Shown here: positions 23,825-33,400 of the stretch, piece by piece | How positions within the stretch are numbered: the stretch's first letter is position 1 | How the letters are laid out: every line of letters begins with the position of its first letter | Source: JAKSPM01 sp964450645 | GTDB taxonomy: Bacteria > Bacillota > Clostridia > Oscillospirales > Oscillospiraceae | Length of the DNA stretch: 64,000 nt | Assembly (NCBI GenBank): GCA_964450645.1 | Contig: CAYVEB010000002.1 | Span: 1-64,000 of the forward strand | Reading direction: 5' to 3' | Notes under the pieces: model-generated | What the model was told of the DNA's origin: nothing | Database searches by the model: none | What the model saw: only the letters and a program-made list of their open reading frames with translations | Made by a program: the position numbers and the translations under genes

Positions 23825-25267
23825 TCACGCGTTGTCCTTTAACAGCTTATATTTGATGCTGTACAACCGCTGCGACAGATCTACATAATAGGTATGGGGG
23901 TTGTCAAACCGCTTCACCTCGTCCCAAAGGGTATCCACCTGGCTCAGGCAATACGCCCGGATCTCCTCCAGGGAGGGCAGCCGATAGACCAGCTCTCCGT
24001 TCCGGAACACCGGTACTTGCAATTCCTTGGCGGTAAAGTTATAGACCGTCTTCCGCTTCCAGGTGGCTTCCGGGTCAAAAATTTCCAAATCGCGGCTGTC
24101 GTCCACCGTTTCATCGTGCAGGCACACGTAGTCCGCGATGGCCTTGCCGGTGTCATTACCAAAGAAGCGGTAGAGTTTCTTGAAATGGGGATTGGTGATT
24201 TTCCCGGGGTCGGCGCTGATCTTGATTTTCGGCTCGATCGTGCCGTCCGCCCGCTCCGTCGCCACCAGCTTGTATACACCGCCGAACACCGGTTCCGACC
24301 GGGCGGTGATTAGCCGCTCGCCCACGCCGAACATATCGATCTGCGCGCCCTGCCGCAGCAAATCCTGAATGATATACTCGTCCAGCGAGTTGGAGACGGC
24401 AATGGAGCACTTTGTCCAGCCGGCCTCATCGAGCATCCTTCTGGCCTCTACCGTTAAATACGTCAGGTCGCCCGAATCCAGGCGAATCCCGCACTTTTGA
24501 ATTCCCAGGGGCTTGAGCACCTCGTTAAACGCGCGAATGGCGTTGGGAACGCCGCTTTTGAGCGTATTGTACGTGTCTACCAGCAAAACGGCGTTGTCGG
24601 GATACGTCTGGCAATAGGCCTTAAACGCCTCATATTCCGAATCAAACATCTGCACCCAGGAGTGCGCCATGGTGCCGGAGGCGCGGACGCCGTAAATCTG
24701 GTCGGAGATGGTACAGGCGGTGCCGTGGCAGCCGCCGATATAGGCCGCCCGCGCGCCTACGATCGCGCCCTCCGCACCCTGCGCGCGCCGGGAACCGAAC
24801 TCCAACACCGTCCGGTTTTCAGCCGCGCGGCAGATCCGGTTGGCCTTGGTGGCGATGAGACTCTGATGGTTCACAGCCAGCAGAATGTACGTCTCAATCA
24901 GCTGCGCCTCGATGGCCGGCGCGCGGACCGTCAGCAGCGCCTCCCTGGGGAAAACCGGCGTCCCCTCCGGCACGGCCCAGATATCGCCGTGGAACCGGAA
25001 ATCCTTCAAGTAGTCCAAAAATTCTTCGCAGAACATATTCCGGCCGCGCAAATATTCGATATCCTCCTGGGAGAAGTGAAGATTTTGAATGTACTCCACA
25101 ATCTGCTCCAGCCCGGCCGCGATGGCAAAACCGCCGCCGTCCGGGCAGCGCCGGAAGAACACATCAAAATAGCATATTTTATCCCGATACCCGTTTTTGA
25201 AATAACCATTTCCCATGGTCAGCTCATAAAAATCGCAGAGCATCGTCATATTGAGTTTGTCAACCAT
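23825..25267 (-). CDS. pncB: Nicotinate phosphoribosyltransferase
   Basis: This enzyme makes nicotinate mononucleotide from nicotinate and PRPP, the first step of NAD salvage. The 480-residue protein has LNMTMLCDFYELTMGNGYFK at the start, FGSRRAQGAEGAIVGARAAY around residue 155, and SGTMAHSWVQMFDSEYEAF and LDSGDLTYL further on. Length fits the long clostridial form. nadK in this window uses the pathway's end product. A small membrane protein gene follows at 10 nt. Confidence 0.95.
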   Translation of the reverse strand: MVDKLNMTMLCDFYELTMGNGYFKNGYRDKICYFDVFFRRCPDGGGFAIAAGLEQIVEYIQNLHFSQEDIEYLRGRNMFCEEFLDYLKDFRFHGDIWAVPEGTPVFPREALLTVRAPAIEAQLIETYILLAVNHQSLIATKANRICRAAENRTVLEFGSRRAQGAEGAIVGARAAYIGGCHGTACTISDQIYGVRASGTMAHSWVQMFDSEYEAFKAYCQTYPDNAVLLVDTYNTLKSGVPNAIRAFNEVLKPLGIQKCGIRLDSGDLTYLTVEARRMLDEAGWTKCSIAVSNSLDEYIIQDLLRQGAQIDMFGVGERLITARSEPVFGGVYKLVATERADGTIEPKIKISADPGKITNPHFKKLYRFFGNDTGKAIADYVCLHDETVDDSRDLEIFDPEATWKRKTVYNFTAKELQVPVFRNGELVYRLPSLEEIRAYCLSQVDTLWDEVKRFDNPHTYYVDLSQRLYSIKYKLLKDNA

Positions 25268-25339
25268 CTTTTGAACGCACCTCTTGTATTCTTGATTTTT
25301 TCTATACTTTTCCGAGTTCCACGATTTAAAATTTCTTTT

Positions 25340-26218
25340 TTAAAGTGTTTTGACCAGCTCTGCGATCTCCTCCGGCGTAAAGGCGTAGTCCACGTCGCAG
25401 AATTGGCACCCCACATGGATAGTCTCCCCGTCGGTGAGAATTTGGTTCAGCTCCTCCCGGCCGAGGCTGATCAGCGTGGATGCCACGCGCTCGCGGCTGC
25501 AATAGCAGCGGTAGGCGACCTCGGTTGTCTCCAAAAATTCCACGTCGAACTGCGCCATCACTGTTTCTAACACTTGTTCCGGCGTCAAGCCCCGGCTGAG
25601 CATTTCCGTCACCGCACCGGCGCTTTGAATTCCAGCCTCCAGCTTCCCGATGACATCCTCCGGCGCGCCGGGCAGCAGCTGCAGCAAATAGCCGCCCGCA
25701 GCTTGTACATGCTGCTCCGGCGCCACCAGCACCCCCAGCGCGCAGGCAGTCGGCGTCTGCTCGCTCTGGGCGAAGTAGGCCGTAACATCTTCCGCAATTT
25801 CCCCGGAGACCAGTTCCACGCTGCCTACATACGGCTCTTTCATCCGCAGGTCCCGGATCACCGTCAGCATACCGTCGACGCCCACCGCGGCGCCAACATC
25901 CAGCTTCCCGGCGTACTTTTCCAGCAATTCAATCCGCGGGTTTTGCACATAGCCGCGCACATTGCCCGTGGCGTCCGACACGGCCAGAATCGTTCCAATC
26001 GGCCCGCCGCCCTTGATTTGCAGCGTCACGGAACCGTTATCCACCTTCTGCATATTTCCCATGATCGACGCCGCCGTCAATGCCCGGCCTAATGCCGCCG
26101 TGGCAGTGGGCGTTGTATGGTGGATCTGGCGCGCGCGCTCAACCAAATTTGTCGATACGATGCCCACCGCTTTGATAAAGCCGTCTTTGCTCATGGCACG
26201 TACAATATAATCTGTCAT
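25340..26218 (-). CDS. hslO: Redox-regulated chaperone Hsp33
   Basis: Hsp33 is a holdase activated by oxidation through release of zinc from four cysteines. The 292-residue product (MTDYIVRAMSKDGFIKAVG) has the family N-terminal domain and, near the C-terminus, CYCS and GCQFCD, the CxC and CxxC pairs of the zinc switch. I start at 26218, overlapping the upstream methyltransferase by 4 nt; the longer frame has no ribosome-binding site. Confidence 0.94.
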   Translation of the reverse strand: MTDYIVRAMSKDGFIKAVGIVSTNLVERARQIHHTTPTATAALGRALTAASIMGNMQKVDNGSVTLQIKGGGPIGTILAVSDATGNVRGYVQNPRIELLEKYAGKLDVGAAVGVDGMLTVIRDLRMKEPYVGSVELVSGEIAEDVTAYFAQSEQTPTACALGVLVAPEQHVQAAGGYLLQLLPGAPEDVIGKLEAGIQSAGAVTEMLSRGLTPEQVLETVMAQFDVEFLETTEVAYRCYCSRERVASTLISLGREELNQILTDGETIHVGCQFCDVDYAFTPEEIAELVKTL

Positions 26219-26958
26219 AACGACTCCTTGCTGCACAAAAAATAGATCCGCCGCTCTGTCTCGGACGGCGGAAGAAACGTCTGATCGCCAAATTGCTCCA
26301 CGCGTCCAAAGCCAGTTTCCCGCAACCACTGTTCCAGCTGTGCCGGGTCGTAGGCATACTCCCGGTGCTCTTCAAAGCTGCGCTCCCAGTGCCGCCCGTT
26401 GCGGCGAAACAGATCCATGCCATAAAAGATGGCGTTCTCCGCAAACTCGGCCCGCCACACACAGTAGGTATCGTCCGTCTCATCCAGGAAAATCTGGCCG
26501 TCCAGACCCCGGAGTTTATAGGGCGTGTTGATGTCAAAGATAAACGCGCCGCCGGGTTTCAGCACCTCATATACGCGCTCAAACGTCCGCTTGCAATCCG
26601 CGGGATTCATCAGGTAGTTCAAGCTGTCCAAGCAGCAGACCACCCAATCAACCTTTTCCGGCAGAGAAAGCCGCTCCATCCTCTGGCGAATGAAAAACGG
26701 CCGATTTTCCTCCAAATCCATAATCTTTTCGCTGGCAACCGTCAGCATTTCCTCCGACGCGTCGGCGCCGATCACCTGATATCCCTGCTCGGCAAGCAGC
26801 CGCGCCAGCGTCCCCGTCCCGCACGCCAAGTCCAAAACGCTGTGCGCGCTTTTCCCCGTGCGCGCCAGCAGCCGCTGTAAATACCGAAGTGTCGCGCCGT
26901 AATCAATATCCCGCGTCAACTCGTCATAGGAACCGGCCAGCGCACCATAACTGCTCAT
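26215..26958 (-). CDS. SAM-dependent class I methyltransferase
   Basis: The 247-residue protein shows motif I VLDLACGTGTLARLLAEQGY near residue 42, followed by VIGADASEEML and DWVVCCLDSLNYL, typical of class I small-molecule or unassigned methyltransferases (YqeM/UbiE-like). The substrate cannot be told. It overlaps both neighbours (yerC-like upstream, hslO downstream) by 4 nt, so the three are one operon. Confidence 0.87.
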   Translation of the reverse strand: MSSYGALAGSYDELTRDIDYGATLRYLQRLLARTGKSAHSVLDLACGTGTLARLLAEQGYQVIGADASEEMLTVASEKIMDLEENRPFFIRQRMERLSLPEKVDWVVCCLDSLNYLMNPADCKRTFERVYEVLKPGGAFIFDINTPYKLRGLDGQIFLDETDDTYCVWRAEFAENAIFYGMDLFRRNGRHWERSFEEHREYAYDPAQLEQWLRETGFGRVEQFGDQTFLPPSETERRIYFLCSKESL

Positions 26959-27257
26959 TCTTCTTCCAGCGGCTGCAGGCGCTCAAACACCTCGGCCTGC
27001 ATTCCGTTGCCGGACGTCAGCGTGCGGTTGACCCGGCTGATCGTCGCTGAACTTGCGCCGGTGCGCTCTAAAATCTCATTGTAGCTCATTCCCTCCAACA
27101 GCAAACGCGCAATCTCAAAACGCTGCTCCAAAGCGCCCAACTCCACATCGGCACATAAGTCGGCAAAAAAGCGATAACATTCCTCCGCATCCTTCAGGGT
27201 TAAAATTGCCTGATAGAGTAAATGCCCGGAGTTAGAGCTTTTTCTTTTTCTATTCAC
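26955..27257 (-). CDS. YerC/YecD-type TrpR-like DNA-binding protein
   Basis: The 100-residue protein contains a TrpR-type helix-turn-helix: LEQRFEIARLLLEGMSYNEI then TGASSATISRVNRTL. YerC-family proteins are found across Firmicutes; the targets are unknown to me. I choose GTG (27255-27257), which has GGAGG 8 nt upstream; the ATG 15 nt further upstream is part of the same GGAGG region and has no ribosome-binding site. Single promoter upstream. Confidence 0.85.
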   Translation of the reverse strand: MNRKRKSSNSGHLLYQAILTLKDAEECYRFFADLCADVELGALEQRFEIARLLLEGMSYNEILERTGASSATISRVNRTLTSGNGMQAEVFERLQPLEEE

Positions 27258-27374
27258 TGGGATGTCCTCCATATCACGTCAGAAACGCCAATTTTTTGCA
27301 GTTTAACAAATTCTATTCCGTCATTTTTCGCACGGACGTCTTTTAAAATATCCACGATATTAATTTATGTTTTT

Positions 27375-27403
27375 ATTTTAGCACATCCCTATAAAAAAGT
27401 AAA
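27375..27403 (-). promoter_or_regulatory. Sigma-A promoter of the yerC-like operon
   Basis: TTTACT (27398-27403), 17-nt spacer, TAAAAT (27375-27380) with TGC before the -10. The leader to the GTG is about 110 nt. Confidence 0.7.
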
Positions 27404-27412
27404 GCGGGAAAG

Positions 27413-27464
27413 CAAAAAAGTGGAGCCGGCGCAAAATGAATGATCATTCATTTTGCACTGGCTC
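27413..27464 (-). terminator. Terminator after ftsZ
   Basis: A long stem (GAGCC..GGCTC, 27423-27464) centred on a perfect 26-bp palindrome (27431-27456) is followed on the minus strand by six T (27414-27419). It is 155 nt past the ftsZ stop; the stretch between (27465-27618) has an open frame without ribosome-binding site and I see no gene. Confidence 0.85.
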
Positions 27465-27618
27465 TTTCCGTTTTCGCCGGAACCGGCAAAAACGGCCGTC
27501 AACAGGAGGATGTTTGGGCGCCGAAAGGCCATTATGCCAGCCTCTCTCACACAATTCCGCCAGAATTTTGCATGAATTCTGAAATTATATGCGTTTCGGG
27601 GCAATTCCCATTTTCATC

Positions 27619-28710
27619 TTATTTTTTATTGAAAATATCAAAAATGCGGTCGATATCGTTGACGTCGTTGGACGCTACGGGGAACGACGGCGCGGCGGGT
27701 TTGGCCGCGGCCTTGGCAGCGGAGAAAACGCCGGAGTTTGCCGAAGCGTTGTCATTGGCGTTGTCAAATCCGGTTGCGATCACCGTCACGCGCATCTCAT
27801 CTTCAAACTCTTCAGAGTAGGTGGCGCCAAAGATAATATTGGCCTCCGGATTGGCCGCCTCCATAACGATATTGGCGGCAGTCTCCACGTCGTCCAGACC
27901 AAGTTCCGAAGAGCCGGTAATGTTGATTAAAACGCCCGTGGCGCCGTTAATAGACGTCTCCAGCAGGGGGCTGGCGACCGCGCTCATCGCAGCCTGCTCC
28001 GCCTTTTCGCGGCCGGAAGCTACGCCCACACCCATATGCGCGCGCCCGGCATTCTTCATGATGGAAGAAACGTCCGCAAAGTCCAGATTGATGATCACGC
28101 GTTCGGAGTAGCTAACTAGTTCAGAAATGGAGGTGACAGCCTGCTTCAGCACGTCGTCCGCGATGCCGAACGCGTTCTGGAAGGTAATTTTCTGATCCGT
28201 CACGTATTTCAGCCGGTCATTGGGGATAATGATCAAGGAATCCACCTTTTCGGACAAGGCCGCGATCCCGGCCTCCGCCTGCTTCATACGGTTCGCGCCC
28301 TCGAAGCGGAACGGCTTTGTGACCACGCCCACGGTGAGAATCCCCGCCTCATGCGCCAAATCCGCAATTATTGGGGCGGCACCGGTCCCGGTGCCGCCGC
28401 CCATGCCGGCGGTAATAAACACCATGTCCGCGCCTTCGAGCGCCTTGGAAATGGCGGAACGGCTTTCTTCCGCGGATTTCTTGCCAATTTCCGGCTTAGA
28501 CCCGGCACCCATGCCGCTGGTAAGCTTTTCCCCGATTTGCAGCTTGTTGGAGCAGCAGGATTTGTTTAAATCCTGCTTATCCGTGTTGACCACCAGGAAA
28601 TCCACGCCCGTGATCCCCGCGGAAATCATGCGGTTGACAACGTTGTTGCCTGCGCCGCCGACGCCGATCACTTTAATATTAACGACCTTGTCCGGATAAC
28701 TTTCAGCCAT
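27619..28710 (-). CDS. ftsZ: Cell division protein FtsZ
   Basis: FtsZ is the tubulin-like GTPase of the division ring. The 363-residue product has the GTP-binding loop GGGTGTG at 104-110 and the T7-loop region NLDFADVSSIM. The C-terminal end DVNDIDRIFDIFNKK differs from the common DIPxFLR-type tail peptide that binds FtsA, SepF and ZipA. No ftsA is present in the cluster. It has its own promoter, AGGAGGAG before the ATG, and a terminator downstream. Confidence 0.97.
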   Translation of the reverse strand: MAESYPDKVVNIKVIGVGGAGNNVVNRMISAGITGVDFLVVNTDKQDLNKSCCSNKLQIGEKLTSGMGAGSKPEIGKKSAEESRSAISKALEGADMVFITAGMGGGTGTGAAPIIADLAHEAGILTVGVVTKPFRFEGANRMKQAEAGIAALSEKVDSLIIIPNDRLKYVTDQKITFQNAFGIADDVLKQAVTSISELVSYSERVIINLDFADVSSIMKNAGRAHMGVGVASGREKAEQAAMSAVASPLLETSINGATGVLINITGSSELGLDDVETAANIVMEAANPEANIIFGATYSEEFEDEMRVTVIATGFDNANDNASANSGVFSAAKAAAKPAAPSFPVASNDVNDIDRIFDIFNKK

Positions 28711-28794
28711 GTTTTTCTCCTCCTATGTATATCATTTTATGATGTCAGTTCGTATTGAAGCGAAGCAAACGCCCATAATATTCCATTCAATTTT

Positions 28795-28823
28795 ATTTTA
28801 ACTTAAAAACTACGTTAGGTCAA
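28795..28823 (-). promoter_or_regulatory. Sigma-A promoter of ftsZ
   Basis: TTGACC (28818-28823), 17-nt spacer, TAAAAT (28795-28800). It lies between ftsQ and ftsZ and gives an 80-nt leader. Confidence 0.8.
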
Positions 28824-28857
28824 TAGAAATTCATAGATTTTTGTCAAGTTTTCCGCA

Positions 28858-29742
28858 TTACTCAAATGTTCGGAAGATCGCTTTCCGGTCGCTGGTGAAG
28901 GACAGATCAATTTCTCCTGTCTCGTAACTGTCCAATTGCCGGATTACCTCTTCAAAATACTGCAACTTATACTCCAAATCCTCGGCGGTACCCAGCAGCA
29001 CATGGTACTGATCCTGATACCAAAAAGACAGATCAAAGGACAGCGGAACGTCTACCGAGACGACCTGGTTTCCAAACTCGGACGCCTCCAGCAATGTCAT
29101 GAGGGAGCACACCGTCTCCTCCTGCACCTTTGCCGCAGATTCGTTGCCCTCGTCCGCATGAATCGTGAGCCGCGTCCCCGGGGCGGGGTTTTCCAGCGTA
29201 AAGCCGGTAATAGTCACGTGCCCGGCCGCAGTTCGGTCGTCCACCTGCTCAAGGAGCATTCCGCCGGCCGTCATCAGCCAGGGGTTTCCCGCGCTGTCCG
29301 TGACCGTATAGGAGACGTCAAATTCCTTCACCGCCAGAATCACCCGGTTGGGCAGCGACCGCTTGACCTGCACCTCGCTGACATAGGGCAGCTCCGCGCG
29401 AATCCGGCTGGCGACGGTGGCCTTGCTCAGCGTCAGCAGGTTATCCCCCTGCGCGATGCCGGAGGCCTCGATAATCTGCTCCTGCGTGTAGTGCTCCATG
29501 CCGGTGACTTCTACCGTTTTGACCTTGAAGAAAATCACCATGCTCAAAATCACCGCCGCCGTGATCGCCAGCATAATAAACAAGTCTTTCCAAAAATTCC
29601 TGTCTTTAATCCTGACGGGCTTGCGTTTTTTTCTTGGCCCGCGCCGGTCAGACCGCGCGGCCCGCCTGGGTCCGGCGCCGCGTTCTGTTTCCCGGCGCCG
29701 GGCACCGTCCGGCGTGCGGCGGCGTGCGTTGTTCTGTTCCAT
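28858..29742 (-). CDS. ftsQ: Cell division protein FtsQ/DivIB
   Basis: FtsQ/DivIB links divisome proteins through its extracytoplasmic POTRA domain. The 294-residue protein has an Arg-rich cytoplasmic N-terminus (about 1-48), one transmembrane helix (about 52-73), then the POTRA domain (VKTVEVTGMEHYTQEQIIEA, about 73-145, with PNRVILAVKEF). It is the last gene before the ftsZ promoter. The very basic N-tail is longer than average. Confidence 0.9.
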   Translation of the reverse strand: MEQNNARRRTPDGARRRETERGAGPRRAARSDRRGPRKKRKPVRIKDRNFWKDLFIMLAITAAVILSMVIFFKVKTVEVTGMEHYTQEQIIEASGIAQGDNLLTLSKATVASRIRAELPYVSEVQVKRSLPNRVILAVKEFDVSYTVTDSAGNPWLMTAGGMLLEQVDDRTAAGHVTITGFTLENPAPGTRLTIHADEGNESAAKVQEETVCSLMTLLEASEFGNQVVSVDVPLSFDLSFWYQDQYHVLLGTAEDLEYKLQYFEEVIRQLDSYETGEIDLSFTSDRKAIFRTFE

Positions 29743-29774
29743 ACTTTCCTCCAGCGCAAATCGCGCATCGTGCG

Positions 29775-31034
29775 TTACACAGTGTCTCGTTGTACTTTCT
29801 GTATCTGCGCGCCAAGGGAGGCCAGATTCCCAATGAGATTCTCGTATCCCCTTGCAATATGTTCCAAATTCTCAATTTCGCTCACGCCCTGTGCGCCCAG
29901 GGCGGCCGCGACCATGGCGGCACCGCCCCGCAAATCCGTGGCCCGCACATGCGCGCCGGTCAGCCGTTCCACCCCACGAACCACGGCGACCCTCTTTCCC
30001 ACCTGGATATCCGCTCCCATCTGACAAAGCGCCGGGACATGACGGTAGCGGTCGGAAAACACCGTCTCCATAAACACGCAGATTCCCTTCGCCGTCGCCA
30101 TCGACGCCATTGCCAGCGCCTGTACATCCGTGGGAAAGCCGGGGTATGGCGCGGTTTTCACCGGCGAAACCGCATTTAAGGGCCGCGCGGTCATGGAAAT
30201 GGTATCCTCCTGCACCTGCAAATCGCACCCCGCATCCCGATAAAAATCCAGCACCGGCTGCAAGTCGTCGGGATTGCACCGCATTAGGCACAGACTCCCA
30301 CCGGCGCAGGCAACCGCGGCCAGGTAGGTCGCCGCTTCGATGCGATCGGGAATGACACTGTGGCAGCAACTATGTAGCTGCCCGCCGCGAATGGAAATCC
30401 GCTGCGTCCCCGCCCCTTCGATCTGCGCGCCGGCACTGCGCAAAAACCTGGACAAATCCACAATTTCCGGCTCTCTGGCGGCGTTGTAGACGACCACCGG
30501 TTCCGTGGTTCCCATTGCAGCCAGCAGAATATTTTCCGTCGCGCCAACGCTGGGCGTCCGCAAGTAAATCGTCCCGCCGTGGAGCTGATCCGCGCGGCAG
30601 ACAATCGTCTGCCCCCGCTCCTCCACCTGCGCGCCGAGCTGCTTCATCGCCATCAAATGCAGGTCGATGGGCCGCTCCCCCAGTACGCAGCCGCCGGGAA
30701 CCGCCAGCGTGCATACCCCGTGCCGCGCCAGCAGCGCGCCCAAGAACAAAACCGATGAGCGCATCCGTCGCATCAGCTCCGGCGCGACGCACACACCGCT
30801 CGCCTGCGAAGCGTCCACAGTGATCTCCCCGTGGCTCACCGTCACACGGCAGCCCAGAGCCTTTAAAATTGCAATCGCCGTATCCACATCCGAAATATCA
30901 GGACAGTTCGCAATGGTACACGGCGCTCCCACAGCCACCGTTGCAGCCAGGATGGGAAGCACACTGTTCTTTGCTCCGTGGATTTGAACACTTCCGTGCA
31001 GGGGATTCCCTCCCCGAATCTGCAATACTTCCAT
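29775..31034 (-). CDS. murA: UDP-N-acetylglucosamine 1-carboxyvinyltransferase
   Basis: MurA transfers enolpyruvate to UDP-GlcNAc, the first committed step of peptidoglycan synthesis, and is the target of fosfomycin. The protein (about 419 aa) has the start MEVLQIRGGNPLHGSVQIHG, the catalytic loop PGGCVLGERPIDLH with the active Cys at about 116, so the fosfomycin-sensitive Cys form. I chose the ATG at 31032-31034 (GGAGGG upstream) over the ORF's first Met. Its place in the dcw cluster between murG and ftsQ is common in clostridia. Confidence 0.95.
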   Translation of the reverse strand: MEVLQIRGGNPLHGSVQIHGAKNSVLPILAATVAVGAPCTIANCPDISDVDTAIAILKALGCRVTVSHGEITVDASQASGVCVAPELMRRMRSSVLFLGALLARHGVCTLAVPGGCVLGERPIDLHLMAMKQLGAQVEERGQTIVCRADQLHGGTIYLRTPSVGATENILLAAMGTTEPVVVYNAAREPEIVDLSRFLRSAGAQIEGAGTQRISIRGGQLHSCCHSVIPDRIEAATYLAAVACAGGSLCLMRCNPDDLQPVLDFYRDAGCDLQVQEDTISMTARPLNAVSPVKTAPYPGFPTDVQALAMASMATAKGICVFMETVFSDRYRHVPALCQMGADIQVGKRVAVVRGVERLTGAHVRATDLRGGAAMVAAALGAQGVSEIENLEHIARGYENLIGNLASLGAQIQKVQRDTV

Positions 31035-31082
31035 GCTCGCCCTCCATGCATAGGTTTTCCCCATCCTATGCATGAGTGCGGG

Positions 31083-32207
31083 TCAATGGTGCTTGGCTAA
31101 CTCTAAAATGGTCCGATAGATCCGCTCGGTGGAGTCCACAACCGCCACCTTCCGCAGCGCCTGGGACATCGCCTTCCTGCGTTCCGGGTCGTCGATCAAC
31201 TGTTGGACGATCTCAAACAGCCGCGCCGCGCCGCATTCGCTCTCCCGCAGAACTACCGCCGCGCCACGTTGTTCCAAAATCCGGGCGTTTTTTTCCTGAT
31301 GATTGTCCGTCACATTTGGCGACGGCACGATGACGCACGGCACGCCCGCCGCCGCGATCTCATTCAAAGACGACGAACCGGCCCGGCTCAAAATCACATC
31401 TGCGGCCGCCATCCATACCGGCATATCGTATATGTATTCCACCATCCGAATACCGGAGGCCTTCTCCAAATCCAGGCCCTTTTCTTTCACGTAGTCCGGC
31501 ATCCAGCTCCAGCCGTAGTGCCCGGTCGCGTGGAGGTGCTGAAACGGCTGGCCGGCCTTTTCTTCCAAAACCATAAAGTCCGCCATGATTTTGTTCATTT
31601 CCCTTGCGCCAAGACTTCCCCAGGCAGAGACCACAACCGGCCGCTCGTCCAGGCCTAGCTGCTTGCGCGCCTCGGCCTTGCGCGTAAAGAAAAATTCCTC
31701 CCGCACCGGCATCCCCACAGTCACAACCCGCTCCGGGTGAGCAAACTGATCCTTGCTCTCCGCAAAGGCCACCAGAATCCGATCGGCATGGTCCGCGACC
31801 ATACGCGTCGTCAGACCGGGCACGGCGTTGGCCTCGTGCACCGCCGTCGGGATACCCCGCTTTGCCCCCTGCTTGAGCATGGGAAAGCTGGCATAGCCGC
31901 CGGTGCCAACGATCACGTCGGGCTGAAACGTCTTGATAATGCGGTCTGCCTTGCGCAAAGAGCTTTGGATGTAATAGGCGGCTTTGAGATTGTGCCAAAT
32001 TCCGGCGGGCGTCATTTTGCGGGCGAAGCTGGAAATTTTCAAGGTCCGCAGTGCGAAGCCCTCCCGGGGCACCAGCTGACATTCCATCCCGTCTCCGCCC
32101 ACAAACAGGATTTGCGAGTCCTTCCTCCGTTCTCTGAGCATTTTTGCCACGGCGATCGCCGGATTAATGTGTCCGCCGGTACCGCCGCAAGTAAATACCA
32201 CCTTCAC
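31083..32207 (-). CDS. murG: MurG, lipid II synthase
   Basis: MurG adds GlcNAc to lipid I to make lipid II at the inner face of the membrane. The 374-residue product has GGTGGH at 8-13, GTGGYASFPML near residue 105, and the C-terminal donor site SRAGSSSLNEIAAAGVPCV. Start is GTG (32205-32207) with GGAGG upstream. It lies between ftsW and murA. Confidence 0.96.
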   Translation of the reverse strand: MKVVFTCGGTGGHINPAIAVAKMLRERRKDSQILFVGGDGMECQLVPREGFALRTLKISSFARKMTPAGIWHNLKAAYYIQSSLRKADRIIKTFQPDVIVGTGGYASFPMLKQGAKRGIPTAVHEANAVPGLTTRMVADHADRILVAFAESKDQFAHPERVVTVGMPVREEFFFTRKAEARKQLGLDERPVVVSAWGSLGAREMNKIMADFMVLEEKAGQPFQHLHATGHYGWSWMPDYVKEKGLDLEKASGIRMVEYIYDMPVWMAAADVILSRAGSSSLNEIAAAGVPCVIVPSPNVTDNHQEKNARILEQRGAAVVLRESECGAARLFEIVQQLIDDPERRKAMSQALRKVAVVDSTERIYRTILELAKHH

Positions 32208-32217
32208 CCCGCGCCTC

Positions 32218-33387
32218 CTAACCGAGATTGTTTTTATTCCATCTGGACACGCTTAAAATCAGTCCCATCTCCACCAATTGCAGCACCAGTGCCGTACCTC
32301 CATAGGAGAAGAAGGGCAGGGAAATACCCGTCGACGGCAGGAGATTGCTGACCACCGCGATATTGAGCGCCACCTGCAAAGCCAGCAGCGTGGTCAGTCC
32401 GGAGGCCAACAGCAGACCGAAGCGGTCTTTGGCGTGTATGGCGATCCAATACCCGCGGAGAATCAGGAGCATAAACAGAAGAATGATACTCACCGCGCCC
32501 AAAAATCCCAGCTCCTCGCGGATAATCGCGAAGATATAGTCGTTGTGTTCTTCCGGTAAGTACAGATATTTCTGGCGGCTCTTGCCGAATCCCAGGCCCA
32601 AAAAGCCGCCTGAGCCGATGGCATACTGCGATTGCAGCGTCTGATAGCCATTATCCGAGGGATCCGATTCGGGATCCAGCCAGGCCGCCAGGCGGTCCCC
32701 GGTATACCCCTTGGTCAGCAGATACACCGCCACCAGCGCCGACGCCGCGAACGCAAGCAGTGCCAGATGCTTGGGCTTTGTCCCGCCAATGATCATCATT
32801 ATAAAGCCGACCGCCAGAATGATCAGCGTGGCGGACATATGCGGCTCCAGATACAGCAGCAGCGCGATAACGCCCAAAATGACCACATACGGCACCAGAC
32901 CGTATCGCCAGTCCGCCATGCGGTCGCGGTTATCCGCCATCATCGACGCAAAGAGGATCACAATCGCCAGCTTCGCAATTTCGGAAGGCTGAAAGCTGCC
33001 GATTCCCGGGACATAGAGCCACCGAACCGCGCCGTTTTCCTCGCTTCCCCAGATCAGCACGGCGCCCAAGAGCGCCAGCGCCACCAGTAAGATCAATTTG
33101 GAAAACCGCGCCACAATTTGATAATTCAGCCGCGCCACTAACAACATCAATCCAATGCCCAGCACAGCGAAAAACGCCTGCCGAAGAAAATATTTGGCTG
33201 GATTAGCCCCTTCCTCGTTAAACGCTCTGGCGTAGCTGGCGGAAAACAACATAATCAGTCCCACGGCCACCAGCAGCAGCGTCAAAACCAGGAACGGGAT
33301 ATCCATCATGCCGCTCTCATCCTCGACCACCCGCACCTTGCGCAAGTTGTCCGACTCCGGCACATCCACGGTCTTTTTTTGCCGCAA
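32218..33387 (-). CDS. ftsW: FtsW/SpoVE-type peptidoglycan polymerase
   Basis: SEDS-family polymerase that works with a class B PBP. The 389-residue protein has ten predicted helices and the family pattern FQPSEIAKLAIVILFAS, LLYLEPHMSATLIILAVGFI and the end SYGGTALVLQLVEMGLILSV. A charged N-tail of about 30 residues precedes the first helix. Start is TTG (33385-33387) with AGGGGTG upstream. The clustered PBP may be its partner. SpoVE is very similar and cannot be excluded. Confidence 0.93.
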   Translation of the reverse strand: MRQKKTVDVPESDNLRKVRVVEDESGMMDIPFLVLTLLLVAVGLIMLFSASYARAFNEEGANPAKYFLRQAFFAVLGIGLMLLVARLNYQIVARFSKLILLVALALLGAVLIWGSEENGAVRWLYVPGIGSFQPSEIAKLAIVILFASMMADNRDRMADWRYGLVPYVVILGVIALLLYLEPHMSATLIILAVGFIMMIIGGTKPKHLALLAFAASALVAVYLLTKGYTGDRLAAWLDPESDPSDNGYQTLQSQYAIGSGGFLGLGFGKSRQKYLYLPEEHNDYIFAIIREELGFLGAVSIILLFMLLILRGYWIAIHAKDRFGLLLASGLTTLLALQVALNIAVVSNLLPSTGISLPFFSYGGTALVLQLVEMGLILSVSRWNKNNLG

Positions 33388-33400
33388 TCTTATTCACCCC

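Noticed and set aside
27389..27604. 71-codon minus-strand frame after ftsZ
   Set aside because: It runs through the ftsZ terminator stem and lacks a ribosome-binding site.
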